A DNA stretch of 64,000 nucleotides, from the NCBI RefSeq assembly GCF_032854445.1, contig NC_088307.1, forward strand, positions 23,014,017 through 23,078,016, written 5' to 3'. This document shows, piece by piece, positions 31,407 to 43,214 of this stretch (positions are counted from its first letter, which is position 1; every line of letters starts with the position of its first letter). Source of the stretch: Liolophura sinensis. Taxonomy: Eukaryota > Mollusca > Polyplacophora > Chitonida > Chitonidae. The translations under genes and the position numbers were made by a program. Under the pieces are notes generated by a model. It worked only from the letters and a program-made list of their open reading frames with translations, had not been told where the DNA came from and did no database searches.

Positions 31407-31407
31407 G

Positions 31408-31704
31408 TGTGAGAACGGCCATATTTGATTAGCAGAAAAAACACAGGTCTCAATGTTTCAGGAATCCTTTATTCTCCACACGGGAATCGGACAAAGTCTT
31501 ACTATTACCAGACAAAAACCAGGGGAGATCACCCCAACATGCACAGCTACATGTGGGTACAGCTTACAACCTAAAGTAATGGACCATCTCGGTACATGTA
31601 GGATACGCTCTCAGAAAGCACACCCGACAAGCTGATATGTGATTCTACCGTCTTTCGCAGAAGACATTGCAAGGGGGGGATAAATATGTCTGAGGCCTGT
31701 TACA
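31408..31704 (-). repeat. 5' LTR of the gypsy element
   Basis: Plus-strand ends TGTGAGAACGG and CTGTTACA. Followed by cata, the right-hand target duplication. Confidence 0.92.
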
Positions 31705-31708
31705 CATA

Positions 31709-33270
31709 TGTCTGCAGTGTTTTGGACATAGCGGTCAGCTGACAACAAATGACAAAATATAGCAGTTTTAGAGAAATGTATTACATTATTCAGCCGAATT
31801 TAAGCATTTCTAAAACTGGCACATGGGTAAGTATTTTGGCGTTTTTAATTACCTTTGAGCTTCATGTAAGTGGGAAACTATATTAACATACATGGGGATT
31901 CGCAACATTAAAATGCCATTTCTTAATTTATTATTTATCAATAACATTACCAAGTAATTCAGTGCTGAAAGAAAACAAAAGGTAAATGTGTTCACTGTTG
32001 CAGTCCAGGGCCGATTTTTACGTTTCGTACTGCGTCTTAATTGTCATAGTTGAGTCACTATTTCAGAAACTGTGCCGATGGATTGCAACAGTTTTCTTCA
32101 TTACATCCACACGCAGGAGTTTATGTAAATGCATAAACAGCACCAATTCACACACCTTCTAGCACCATGGCTTACGCAGAATTAGACACAAAAAATGCAG
32201 TGATGTTAATTGCAACTTATTAGACGTCACAGGCCTGGAATTACTCAAAATGCTGTGCTGTCATCACATTTAATACACAACCATATTAACACATTAAATA
32301 TGGCACAGGAGCTTTTATCTACCCAAGTCCAATTTGCCAACATACATGTACATGCCAAATGTTTTCCATTTCCAACACACATGTACTGACCAAGATTGCT
32401 CACCAAAGCAAGCCTTATGTATTCCTCCACGGAACCCTATCAGGCATTAGTTTTGGGACTTTCTGATAATAACACTCTTTCAAAGTTACCTGTTTATCTT
32501 CAGTTACACATAGAGACACAAGTTTAGGTAATATATTCAGTGATATGAACTATGAAATTTTCAAAAGGCAGACTGTTAAAAGACGGGCGCACAGTCAGAG
32601 GGTTTGGTCAGTTTGACCCAAAAAGACCTGGTCAGTTTCGACCACCAAAATTGTATATAGACTTCACGCACCTCAAAAAAACCTGGTTTAACCCCTTACT
32701 GTGGCCAAGGTCGAGAGCGAACTCACACCTTGTGTATTCTAGTGATTGGAACGCAAGTGTCTAAATCACTCATACATAAATACCTTAGGATATGATTATC
32801 TATTGGAGACTTTTCATCTCCAGCAGGCAAGAGCAAATTGATCTTGAAACAAATCAGTTTCATGCATTTCCTCTGGTATTTAATTTTGTAATAAATTTTA
32901 ATTACTATATATGAATGTGTTGGTTACTATATGTGAATGTGTTGATTACTACATATGAATGTTTTATGTTTTTATACATATGTTTTGTTATGCTTCTGAA
33001 ACTAAGATTATATCGAAGGGACTTTTTGTTTTTAATCTCAAATTTCGTACTATTTTAAATACATGAAATTCTGATTTAACTTTAATGCACACACGTGTCC
33101 ATAATTATATCCATTCGTAGTGAAATCTTTTTTTAATACTCAGCTAGGATTTTATTCTTAAATGCTTCATACGTGAATGCTTAAATACATGTAGTAAATT
33201 ACACGCACCCTGAAGACATAAGGACGTCATTACTTTCACACTTTGTTGGGTAAAAAGCACAACAGCACAA
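31709..33270. other. Intergenic, R2 fragment only
   Basis: R2 sequence occurs at about 32150-32300 (caccatggcttacgcagaat, acaggcctggaattactcaa). No exon recognised; short open frames lack splice sites and similarity. Confidence 0.5.
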
Positions 33271-33273
33271 ACC

Positions 33274-33691
33274 TCAGCGCCACACAAAAAGGTACTCAAG
33301 GAGAATGTTGAACTTTGGGAGCCTAGCTGCTAAAGTGTCAACGTCATGAAAGCCCTCCTGACGATGAAGTATAGCCTCGCCTTTGAATGGCTGATTCGGA
33401 TGCACGATTAGGAGGTCCCATTCAATATTCGAATTTTGAGACAACCGTTCTACCAAAGAGAGAAACAGTGGGATCCATTTTCTCAGGAATGTCTGGTTCA
33501 TGCCCTGGGACAAAAACCAATGATATACTGGAATCCATTTCCACAGGCATATCAGCACCCGTTTGCACAAGGAGATCGTACTTACAATCTATTGTGGGCC
33601 CTACAATTGAGTTTGCAACTGACTGTAAAAATACGTCACGCCGTTTGCACACAGGAATTTTCAAGGAATGAATGGAGTCAAAGATGGTCAC
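33274..33691 (-). pseudogene. Possible decayed coding fragment, function not recognised
   Basis: Two overlapping minus-strand frames read like protein: one with SLKIPVCKRRDVFLQSVANS and GADMPVEMDSSISLVFVPGH (33691-33422), the other with WDLLIVHPNQPFKGEAIL and HDVDTLAARLPKFNILLEYL (about 33425-33274). Passing from one to the other needs a frame change near 33425. I do not know the family. It could be a broken retrocopy or chance; the plus strand is also open here. Confidence 0.2.
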
Positions 33692-33769
33692 TACATAACC
33701 TGATAGCCATTAGTTTTAGAATAAAAGAAAAACTAGACTCAACGATGTGGAACAAAGCGTGAAAGGTCG

Positions 33770-34087
33770 TCTCTTTTACTTTCTCCTCCTTTGGCACAAA
33801 TATACACGGTGAATAGCTATAGGGCAACTGGTCAATGTACATTTCACACAGCTAGACATTTTATCATTACGCATGTATGAACGTTCTGACAAGGGTCAAC
33901 ACTTCAACCTAGGAATGACACTCCAAACAAATTTCAAAATCGTAGCAGAATAATTTCCAGATATGAATGTAAATGTATGTATCTAGTAACAGGTGTTGGC
34001 GATTGAATGGCTTGTTTCACCATCGGCTTGCTAATCCGGATTTTAATAATTGCATTTAGATTTTATTCATACTTCCATTATCTCTTA
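33770..34087. other. Intergenic, nothing recognised
   Basis: No coding, RNA or repeat feature seen. Confidence 0.4.
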
Positions 34088-34187
34088 GTCCCCGGTTTCC
34101 TTCCACCATAATGCTGGCCTTCGTCATATAGGCGGAATATTCTTGAGTGCGCCATATAACACCAGTCAGATAAATAAAAAAACATAT
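34088..34187 (+). repeat. SINE type A, 3' fragment
   Basis: ccccggtttccttccaccat, then gaatattcttgagtgcgcca, tail cagataaataaaaaaac. Confidence 0.75.
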
Positions 34188-34651
34188 TGACTTCATTTTG
34201 GGTATGAGCTTAAGAAAATATATTTATGTTTTTTAATTTCTTCTCTGTATGCTTTTCTGCATTTTTGTGTCAGCATACCATTAATCGGGGAAACTAAAAA
34301 AGACAGCACTTTGAAGTAATTAGCAGAAAAAAATTTAAGCTTTGGCTTGTGAAAATGTTTAACGGGAAACACCTTATATCTTAATGTCAACCCAGGAGTT
34401 TCAGAAGTTATTGGAGGTAAATGATAATTAATAGCTGTTACCAGTCTTCCAGCTACACCAGTCTTCCAGCTACACCGCGTACTTTGATCCCGCCGAGGAA
34501 CAGCCGGAACACGGGAACATTATTTCATCGTTTAAGCCAGTTTTTATTGAACAGAAAATATTAAGATATTTCGGAAAGTAAGTGCCCAGTTTCACAAAGA
34601 GGCGTGCGACATTGATGCTTTCAATGATGTTGAAAAGATGCAAGGTATAAT

Positions 34652-34814
34652 CTAGGCGGTCATACGAGAGAAGGTCAGCCAGAAACCTGAGGATGGTCGT
34701 GAGTTTCCCCCGGGCTCTACTCGGTTCCTCCCACCATAATGCCGACCGCCGTCATATAAGTGAAATATTCTTGAGTACGGCGTAAAACACCAATCAAATA
34801 AATAAATAAATATA
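34652..34814 (+). repeat. SINE type A, 3' fragment abutting an R1 piece
   Basis: Begins inside the body (gagagaaggtcagccagaaa) and ends caaataaataaataaatat. An R1 fragment (tttcaatgatgttgaaaaga) sits directly upstream at 34619-34650. Confidence 0.8.
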
Positions 34815-34826
34815 ATCTAAGCGAGT

Positions 34827-35080
34827 GACCGGCCCCGATGGCTCAGTTGGTAGAGCGTCCGCTTCGGGGTCGGTATATTCAGTGTCAATCCTGTGTTGGG
34901 ACACCCACAGCGGGTGGGGCGGCTTACTTGAAGCAGCACTAGACAAAAGAACGGTGGAAATCCGTCCTTCAACAAGGACTCACATTATATATACTCTAAG
35001 AACTTCTTCGTCGTCACTTGACCGAAAAAATGTTAAGCACGACATTATAAACTAAGTACTCGTTCACTCACTCACTCACC
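34827..35080 (+). repeat. SINE type B, internally deleted
   Basis: Head gaccggccccgatggctcag, then a shortened centre, then ttgaccgaaaaaatgttaag and a tail cactcactcactcac. About 100 bp of the usual centre is missing. Confidence 0.8.
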
Positions 35081-35094
35081 TAACTCACACCAGG

Positions 35095-35470
35095 TGACTG
35101 AGTGAAATTAGTATTCAAACCGTGTACCATGCTAGAATATCAGTTGTCGATAACAAAATATGTATCTCAGTTGCGCTTTGATTGCAATTACTCATGTATC
35201 CAACGTGGCGATCTAATTCAACACGATGAATATATATTTCGGGTCAATAATCCCAATGCCAATTCCCAAAACGACGCTTAACAATGATTACCAAAGAACT
35301 AAGAAAGTATATAAAGTTAGAAAATAGGGTGGAATTATACAAAGAGAAGGGGTCAATGATGCTGGAAAGACAAGTGGTGCTCTAGGCGGCAGAGTGAAAT
35401 CAGTGTTCAAATCGTGTACCATGCTAGAATATCAGTTGTCGACAACATCATATATGTATCTCAGTATTCT
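35095..35470 (+). repeat. Two R1 fragments in tandem
   Basis: accgtgtaccatgctagaat and ttgtcgataacaaaatatgt occur at about 35119-35165. The same pair recurs at about 35415-35465, with an R1 central part (agaactaagaaagtatataa) between. Confidence 0.65.
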
Positions 35471-35496
35471 TGAGTGCAATTTTAAACTCATATCAA

Positions 35497-35528
35497 TCAA
35501 TCCATCAATCAATCAATCAATCAATCAA
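35497..35528 (+). repeat. CAAT microsatellite
   Basis: caatcaatc repeated, probably grown from a SINE tail. Confidence 0.7.
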
Positions 35529-35805
35529 TAATTCTCATGAGCTGATAGAGAAATAAATCATCATCATTTAAGGACAAAGGAAGTCAAGGACAAGGGAAGT
35601 AACTCTTTGTATCAACTGAAAGCCGTTGATGCCTGTGTGCCTTTATTACTTGGACTAAACGGTGTTCGGCTATTTTTATGCATAGTAGATATTCGTAACA
35701 TAACATATAATTAAAGATGCAAAAATCATGAGCTCTTATTTTCAGGATTAAGAAACGGACTTGGAACGTTCATTTTGGTTGACGAATGTTTGTTTTGACG
35801 CTTAG

Positions 35806-36058
35806 ATTTATTTATTTTATTTATTTATTTGACTTGTGTTTTACGCCATACTGAAGAATATTTCACTTATACGACAGCGGCCAGCATTGTGGTGAGAGGA
35901 AACCCACGAAAATCCGTAGGTTGCTGGCAGACCTTCCCACGTACGGCCGGAGAGGAAGCCAGCATGAGCTAGACTTGAACTCACAGCGACAGCATTGGTT
36001 AGAGGATCCTGGGTCATTACGCTGCGGTAGCGCGCTAACCAACTGAGCCACGGAGGCA
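35806..36058 (-). repeat. SINE type A, near full length
   Basis: Tail complement tttattttatttatttattt, head complement accaactgagccacggaggc; a C-rich run follows. Confidence 0.87.
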
Positions 36059-36059
36059 C

Positions 36060-37118
36060 CCCCCCACCCCCGCTCCCAACCCCCGCTTAGATTAAGATTA
36101 GCACTCGTTTTGTTTTCAATTGCTCTTCTGTGTGCGTATATTCCATGCAACAGCTGGGATTATATCTGTAAAAATATTTAAATATTTTCTCAACAAAAAC
36201 ATTTTTTGTAGAATTAAACACAGTCTGTATATTTGACATTATTTAGTGAACAAACAGATATAATGTACAATGTGTGTCAGATAATAACGAACAAAGTTTT
36301 GATTTATTCTACGGTTAACATTGAGGATAGATTAATACTGCATTCACCGGTTACGTGTGACCATTTGCCAGCAATCACACTGTCGTCGCTGCTCTGGTTT
36401 TTATCTCTATGCTATACGTCTATCACACTCGTCGCCGCTCTGGTTTCTCTCTCAATGTGCTCTCTATCTTAATTAAATTATTACTTAATGACCACTTTTT
36501 TTACATATTTTATTTCAGAAAATCATATACTTTCTTTAGAAATTGTGTAAGTTGTGTTAAATCAAGGTAAGTATATAATATGGATAATTAACTTAATAAA
36601 TAGATAACATTTATCCAGTGAATAACACGATCACAAATTCTTCACGAGTCTTTCCAATCTTTTCCATTTCCTGTAAATACTTGGAAATTTTATCTTTAAA
36701 AAAAAACCTTCCTAATTTCAATGGTAGGTGGAAAAGCAAATCTACTGCTCCTAAGCTGTACATACTTTGTTTATCTACAGAAAGGTGGCCTACTTCATGG
36801 GTACACACTAACTGTACACATGTTACATTTGGGTAATAAATTAAGTATCCAGTGTTAATGCAGGAAAAATATCAGCAAAACACCACGTGTTATGCATTTT
36901 ATCTAATTCCGCATGTGGTTACTATATCTGGTGACCAGCAGAAAACTGTGGATGTGGATATGATATGTTCTCGTACATAGGTCCCTGCGGCCTTTGTAGG
37001 TAGATTGTTATCTTTCATGCGTCACAAAAGCCGTGGTGGATATATTGATGTCCTTGATAAGACAAGGAGGTTGTGGATATAGCTCATTGGTGTTCTAGCA
37101 GAGGATAGGCCGCCATGT
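36060..37118. other. Intergenic, 3' flank of the WAP gene
   Basis: R2 sequence lies at about 36340-36470 (gtgaccatttgccagcaatc, cactgtcgtcgctgctctgg), partly repeated once. No exon recognised. This is where the 3' untranslated region of the WAP gene should run; no clear polyadenylation signal was identified. Confidence 0.45.
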
Positions 37119-37615
37119 TTAACTGGGCTTATGGAGCCTAAACCTACGGGGAGGTCGAGTAGGTTCTATCTCTGGCTCGAGGGGCACAGAGGAGTTGGTG
37201 TTCACCAATGGAACCTGTGGTATGACGCCTTCTTCGTTTTTAGGCTGAGTTCGGCTCCCTGCCACAATGTGTATGGCCGGCGAACACTCGTTTCCGCAAA
37301 GTGCCAAGCAGCATTTGTCGTTGCCGGGACAGTCCATGTCCGTGAGGCAGGCATCGACGACCTCCTTGGGCTCACAGAAGAGCGCCGTCCACCATCTGCG
37401 GAAAGCATCCTCGATTTTGTTCTCTGGACACGCTCCTGCCTTTAGAATTGCTATCCTCTCCTCCGTCGTCATTTCTGCCTCGGGCGTCTTGCAACAGCCG
37501 TCGCAGCACTTCTGTCTGTCCGGACAGTCTTCGTCCGTCCAGCACAGCGGAACGCCTTGCAGAGAGAGACAATCGCGATTCTCAAGTCGATTAGGGCAGA
37601 TCCCATCTTTTGAGG
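37119..37615 (-). CDS. WAP gene, exon 4 (two WAP domains, stop)
   Basis: Acceptor gattttcag. WAP 1 runs from CPNRLENRDC to DGCC and WAP 2 from CPENKIEDAF to GNEC; each has eight cysteines with the central CC pair (QKCCDGCC, DKCCLALC). WAP 2 has an unusually long first loop of 18 residues. Both domains lie in one exon, whereas WAP domains are often encoded one per exon. Confidence 0.92.
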
Positions 37616-40600
37616 CTGAAAATCAGCAAAACGAATGTTTAACAAAGAAAATGTGAAATTTAAGAAAACTCCAATGGAAACATTGAAAACTGCACTTCAA
37701 AATACCTTTATTCATCTTTTTTAGACTTTGTTCTCACTAAATTAAATGTTTTGACCGTAACACCGCGTTTCCTTTTATTTTTTTGTAACTAGCGTAGCCA
37801 TACAGTGGACCCTACATCTGATATAAAGACATCAAAGCTGAGAATCACCTGAGGACTAAAATCATCTGGTCTAGCTTTTATATGAAACATTAAAACTCCA
37901 CAAGAGGCTTGTATAATTATCACACAACTTCTTACTGTATATTGATGCAAGTCTTTGTCGGACTGTTTCCAGTGTTGCGTCAAACTTCGCATAACTTAGG
38001 GATATGAGAGAGAGAGAAGCATCACTTTATTAGGCGGTAAACACTTACAGACTGGCACGCACTGGGCACTTGGAGGCGGACACCATCGGTTATTACACGG
38101 CTCAGAGCGTATCACCGTACACATGCTCCCTTCCTCACAATGCAATTTCTGTGCAAGTAAAAAAAAAACAGCAATAAAAGCTCATTACAACATTGGCAAT
38201 TGACAGTAGCTGCAACGACAACACACGGCCATATGTCGACGCTGTAGTGATTTGCGGGATGCTCAGAGTAGTCTCCCCTGAAACTCTGCCTCAATTGTAG
38301 AGTTAATCACTGGTTATGAAGGTGATGAAGTAGATTTCTCAAGATTGAATATAGCATGCAAAATCTTACCACGTGGTCTATGATTATGATTCAACACCAT
38401 AAAGGTCAGCTCTATTGTCACATCTCTATAGAGCTTAGAATATAAAACTAGAGCAACGGCAAGAATGTGATTCCTGGTAAATGGTCCCATATATCCCGCG
38501 AAATCAAGTCTTTTGTCAGTTTACCCCAGCTATTGTGTTATTCTAAGTGTTCGTGTGAATGCTTCAAATGTGAAGCCATGGCTGACTCAGAATCAAGTGA
38601 AAAAAATGTGTCGGGTGGTCATCACATTTGGTAAACATTTACCTAAAAACAATGCCATGTGATCAGGCCTCGGGCATGCTTTAATAGTGCACCAGTAGAA
38701 TCCTGGTTTATGTATGTACATATATATGTAATGTGAAAAAGATTATCACACTGTCCTCGCTGCTCTAGTTTTATTCCCTATGTAGAAATCTTTTCGTTTT
38801 GAATTTCACATGCCTAATGTTTTGAATTTCACATGCCTAATGACAGTGGATACCTATGCATCTGGAGAAAGATTCCTCGAGTGTGACCAATTGCCAGCTA
38901 TCAATCACACTGTTGTCGCTGCTCTGGTTTTACCCTCTATGCTGTAAGTCTTTAATCATATTAAAACTATACGTAAATCAAAATTAGCGACTTTTACAGA
39001 ATAGAGCTCTGGGAAGAATGATATCATTTTGCGCAGTCACGTGTACAGAACAGAGATATGGTCTTATTCATAAAAAGTTTAAAGTAAAATATTTTCTATT
39101 TGACTCTTTCTTTCTTGTCAAATTTCGTTCAAGCTATGGTACCAAAGATCGTCTTGAATCCGGTAATTAAAAACGTTATCTCGAACTGCGAGAATAAAAC
39201 TTTGCCTGAAGTTAAAGTGGCACAGTTCAACACTTCACTGGTTATAGGTGTACATCAATCATATCACTATGTCGCCAGTGCCCATTTTTACCTCTCGTCA
39301 GACGTTTTTCCGAAATTTTCCGAAAAAATCCAAAAATCTTTACTTTTTATTTGTTTAAGAATTTCACATGGATATAATGATAATTTGCCCTGATAAGTTC
39401 TCTTACCTCGCACTGGACCGGGACACTCGAAGCTTCCGCCACTCTGACACATGCGATCTGGAAAAACAAAAATGATGAATTAGAAAACACAAACCACCGA
39501 CCTTCACACTATTATTTGAGCAGCTGATTATTTTTTAAGACTTTTTCCACAATGGGGAGCGTGTGGTTTGAGTGGTGACGAATTCTACAACATGAGTGGG
39601 CCTTTTGATTTTCGACAGAGCGGGATTCGAACCCACGTACACAAGGCACAAAAATATAACAGTATTCCATTGAGATATCCGGAATGATCACTCAACCTTC
39701 ATCTTTCAGGCGACTTTAACCGGTTGTTGAGACGTCAGTCCTTTGCTAAAGACCAAACTACATAATGCACTAATATTTGCCAGAGACAAGCAGTCATCAG
39801 ACAACACCTACAATTCAAACCTACACAGAACCTGTATGTAATAGCAGTCACAACAAAAACAGTTACGAATCCGTTGCTGTCACAATACGAAAGAAATACA
39901 ACATATCTTGTCATTATTACTTGTAGCACGCCAACTTTGGTTGTTTCAGATAATTGCTTTGCTATCAATTGTTGTCAGTGCTATCATAACTGTTGTCTAC
40001 CAATTCTGGAGAGTGTATGGAAACAAGGTAAGAGTATAAATTCCGGCGACATGTAATTGTAGAATTATGACCATTCTATGAAAAATCAGCAGACGAACAG
40101 ATGTGTTGCACTTTAATGTGTGCTAGAGGTCATCCACATATTTAAAAAATGAACCAACGATGGGATTTGCGCCATTACTACACTGGGTTAAGAATAATGA
40201 TTCCCAGTCCGAGTCAATATCCATAATATTACACACCCAATGTATACTCATTCAATAACCTTTATAGAGTACAACCGACTGGACTACCTGTTTTTATTCA
40301 GTCTTCAGCCTCTTATGGTGCACTTCGTAGGGCATAAGTAAAATTACGGTAAAAACAGATCTGGTCAACATGCAAACATACATACATACACTAGTTTATA
40401 TGGCGACTCCAATCCATGATTTGCACCAAGGCAATAACAGATCTGATCTACATACAAGCATACGTATATAACCTAGTTTATATGGCGACTCCAATCCATG
40501 ATTTTCACCAAGGCAATAACAGATCTGATCTACATACAAACATACGTATATAAGCTAGTTTATATGGCGACTCCAATCCATGATTTGCACCAAGGCAATA

Positions 40601-41148
40601 ACAGATCTGGTCTACATGCAAACATACGTACATAAGCTAGTTTATATGGCGACTCCAATCCATGATTTGCACCAAGGCAATCAGAAATCAGGTCCAAGGA
40701 AGTCAATGAATATGCAAAACGTATGCACGGATAAAACTTATTTTTGAACTTGAGACAAACTTCAAACTTTTATTAAAATTGTAAAATATCTGAAGCCAAC
40801 GATCAGAATCATGTGTATAATTTAAGCACATAAATGTATCTTGCTGGTTTTTGAACTTCCCGGTAGTAAAAAATGAGCATGCAGATAAATTTAATGAAGA
40901 ACATTTTTTCTCAATGTAAAATTTAAGAAATTTGTAGAAAGGTTGAATATCATTTGTATCATGGAAATAACCATGACAAATTTTTGTATTAAAAACGGCG
41001 ACGTTGACTGAAACCGTCACGCATCAACGACGTCACAAAATCGTCACTGCAGTACCTCGTTACATAACCAGATCACAAGGAAATAAATAACAACTAACAA
41101 TTCAAGTGTACTTACCAGTGCAGTCAGCGTTGTAACAACGCGAATCAT
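37119..41148 (-). CDS. Secreted double-WAP domain protein, four exons
   Basis: Small secreted protein with two WAP (four-disulfide core) domains, a family that includes protease inhibitors, antimicrobial proteins and shell-matrix proteins. Exons are 41148-41116, 39457-39407, 38148-38049 and 37615-37119. All junctions are GT-AG, phases are 0, 0 and 1, and the total is about 226 residues. The start (MIRVVTTLTAL, exon 1) joins IACVRVAEASS (exon 2), a good signal peptide with a likely cut after A-E-A. Then comes a cysteine-rich piece (CEKLHCEEGSMC, CNNRWCPPPSAQC), then two eight-cysteine WAP units, and a cysteine-free proline/arginine tail ending RPPRRFRLHKPS. Which role it plays cannot be told from sequence. 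Confidence 0.88.
38049..38148 (-). CDS. WAP gene, exon 3 (cysteine-rich linker)
   Basis: 100 bp, acceptor cttgcacag, donor gtaagt. Only one of the three frames is open, and it has six cysteines including the partner-like CEEGSMC and WCPPPSAQC. The fold is not recognised; spacing differs from WAP. Confidence 0.85.
38745..38960 (+). repeat. R2 fragments in the WAP intron with a 23-bp duplication
   Basis: cactgtcctcgctgctctag (about 38746) and cactgttgtcgctgctctgg (about 38909) are two R2 pieces. Between them ttttgaatttcacatgccta occurs twice in a row. Confidence 0.6.
39407..39457 (-). CDS. WAP gene, exon 2 (end of signal peptide)
   Basis: 51 bp, acceptor tttttccag, donor gtaaga, phase 0 both ends. 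This frame is chosen because exon 1 ends and exon 3 begins in phase 0. It gives IACVRVAEA, which completes the hydrophobic signal core. Confidence 0.8.
40354..40681 (+). repeat. 82-bp tandem repeat, four exact-length units
   Basis: Units start at 40354, 40436, 40518 and 40600, each 82 bp, with aacagatctg at the start and gatttgcaccaaggcaat at the end. Units 2-4 are nearly identical. Lies in intron 1 of the WAP gene. Confidence 0.93.
41116..41148 (-). CDS. WAP gene, exon 1 (start codon)
   Basis: Eleven codons from ATG at 41148, donor gtaagt. Encodes the first half of the signal peptide. An intron inside the signal peptide is common for secreted proteins. Confidence 0.8.
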
Positions 41149-41159
41149 TTTGATGGAGA

Positions 41160-42258
41160 AACTTGTCTATAAACTAAAACTCTTATTCACTTCTGAGTTA
41201 CTGCTGTTTTCGAATGTGAAGTTTTATATTAATACAAACATTGCTCGCGGTTATCGCTTTATGCATCTACAGAATTCATTGACATGGAGCATACAGAGAC
41301 GTTGGTCGCTTGGCCCCAGGCGCTCGTCTTACGTTCTGTTGACATAGCTAACTGCCCCGTGATGGTACAAGATGCTTTCTCTAGGGTCCGTGATTGTTAC
41401 CTCTTCCCCGTTCGCCAAACAGCATCAGCATCAATTATAACCTGACCTCTGTCTGCGTGCCACTCGAGACAATGTAGTTTTGGATGGAATGCAATTTTAG
41501 CGAGCAGTCATGCGAAACATTAGTATTTAGTTCCTGGTGAGATGTTTACTATTTGTTTTTTAAGTGACACCTGTTTTCCGTCTCTGACAGAACGAATACA
41601 CGGATCTAAAACGTTTTCAATTACAAATGAGTTTTCTTTCGTCTGAGTTATGTATGAATATCCGCACCTGACGTTGTGTTTAATCAACAGGCACTCCCTG
41701 TTGATTGTAACCGGAAGACAACAAAGGGCTGACGACAACAAAAATTTTATCACTCGTACCTATGTGTCATCGTTTTCTGTTTTGTCACTGTGTGACACGT
41801 ATATTTATTAATTCATTGGTGCTTAACACCTTACTGGAGAGTTTTCACTTCAAGCTTATTGGTGATGGTGTCAACGCTCTTCATCATGCAGGTACCTGAC
41901 AAACCCCTTGATTTGACGCCGCAAAACCAGGGATATCTAGATTCGAACACATCTTCGTTCATGAGCCTGACAGTTGCAGCGAGCGAACGTTTTGACCGTC
42001 TTGGTCATGCGTATGGTACAAAGAACTACACGACAGAGTAAAACTAAGACAAAGATAGTATGCAATGTGGCCGATAAGAGCTATATGTTCACTCGGAACT
42101 AGTGATTTGTTGTCCGTAAATTAGTAGGCGTCAACTGTAGAAGACATAGCTAGCAGTATGGTGGAAGGAGAAATGTTTTCTTTTTGTTGTGTTCATTGAC
42201 ACACTACCAATAGTACAAAAAATGTCACAACACGAAATGCATAAGGAGGAAAAGAAAA
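41160..42258. other. Upstream flank of the WAP gene, nothing else recognised
   Basis: Probable promoter side of the WAP gene. I see no TATA box at a fitting distance and no other exon. Confidence 0.4.
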
Positions 42259-42486
42259 TGTTTTATTTATTTATTTATTTATTTGGCTGGTGTTTTTACG
42301 ACGTACTCAAGAATATTTCACTTATACGACGGCAGCCAGTATTATATGGTACTGGCAGATCTCCCCACGTAAGCCGGAGAGGAAGCCGGAATGAGATTGA
42401 TTTGACCTCACAACGATTGTATGCATGAGAGGCCTCTGGGTCATTACACCGTGCTGGCGCTAACCCTCGTCGGCTACAGAGGCACC
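42259..42486 (-). repeat. SINE type A with a tttat-rich tail
   Basis: Tail complement tttatttatttatttattta, body complement ttcacttatacgacggcagc, head complement ctacagaggcaccc. The centre is shortened by a deletion of about 40 bp. Confidence 0.82.
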
Positions 42487-42876
42487 CTTATTTCGATTAA
42501 TCTGCTTATACGAAGGGAAAAAAACTGGTTTTTCTCTGACCGGTATTTAACACTGTACTCACGAATCTTGGACCTTAAACGATTGTGTCCAGTGTTTTTG
42601 TTTAGGAAACATGACTGCTCGAAAACAAACCACCGACCTTCGGCAGGTATCTGACATACCCCCTGACTTATAGCCGCAGCCGGCGAGAGCTGATTTCCGG
42701 TGAAATATTTTAAATCATAGATCGGGCCGTCAACCGGTGAAACAAAGGCCAGAGTTAAATTCCCAAAGACCATCTCCATTAAGTTAAACAACATCACGCT
42801 CTGTTAAAATGATATAATTACGTGTGTATTTACATAATTATGTCGACCCCGTTGCGCTGAGAAGGCAACATATTTC

Positions 42877-43133
42877 TGTATTTATTTGATTGGTATTTTA
42901 CGCCCTACTCAAGAACACTTCACTTATACGACCGCGGCCACATTATGGTGAGATGAAACTGGACAGAGCCCGGTGGAAAGCCTCGACCATCCGCAGGTTG
43001 TTGCAAAGCCTTCCCACGTATAGCCGGAGAGGAAGCCAGCATGAGCTGGACTTGAATTCACAGCGACTGCATTAGTGAGAGGCTTCTGGTTCATTGCGCT
43101 ACGCTGGCACACTAACAATCTCGGCCACGGAGC
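42877..43133 (-). repeat. SINE type A, full length, followed by C and A runs
   Basis: Tail complement tatttatttgattggtattt, head complement tcggccacggagcc. A run of C broken by a few A follows to 43162, then a run of A at 43190-43214. Confidence 0.85.
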
Positions 43134-43214
43134 CCCCCCCCCCCCCCCACCCCCCCCCACCCCGTGAAGGTAATATAAGAAGATAACGACAAAAAAAAAA
43201 AAAAAAAAAAAAAA

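Larger units (their letters stand above)
28133..31704 (-). mobile_element. Ty3/gypsy LTR retrotransposon, internally deleted and decayed
   Basis: Two LTRs of 297 bp (28133-28429, 31408-31704) that differ at roughly 20 positions by eye flank a 2978-bp interior. The flanks are cata on each side (28129-28132, 31705-31708), or catat if the LTR is taken one base shorter. On the minus strand the order is primer site, gag, zinc knuckle, protease, start of reverse transcriptase, then the late part of RNase H, then a pol C-terminal tail. The catalytic core of reverse transcriptase and the integrase core are missing, so the copy cannot move by itself. Gag and pol also contain frameshifts and stops. The clade within Ty3/gypsy is not determined. 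Confidence 0.93.

Noticed and set aside
37131..37656. Plus-strand frames opposite the WAP exon
   Set aside because: Antisense shadows of a G/C-rich coding exon; the minus strand has the cysteine pattern and splice sites.
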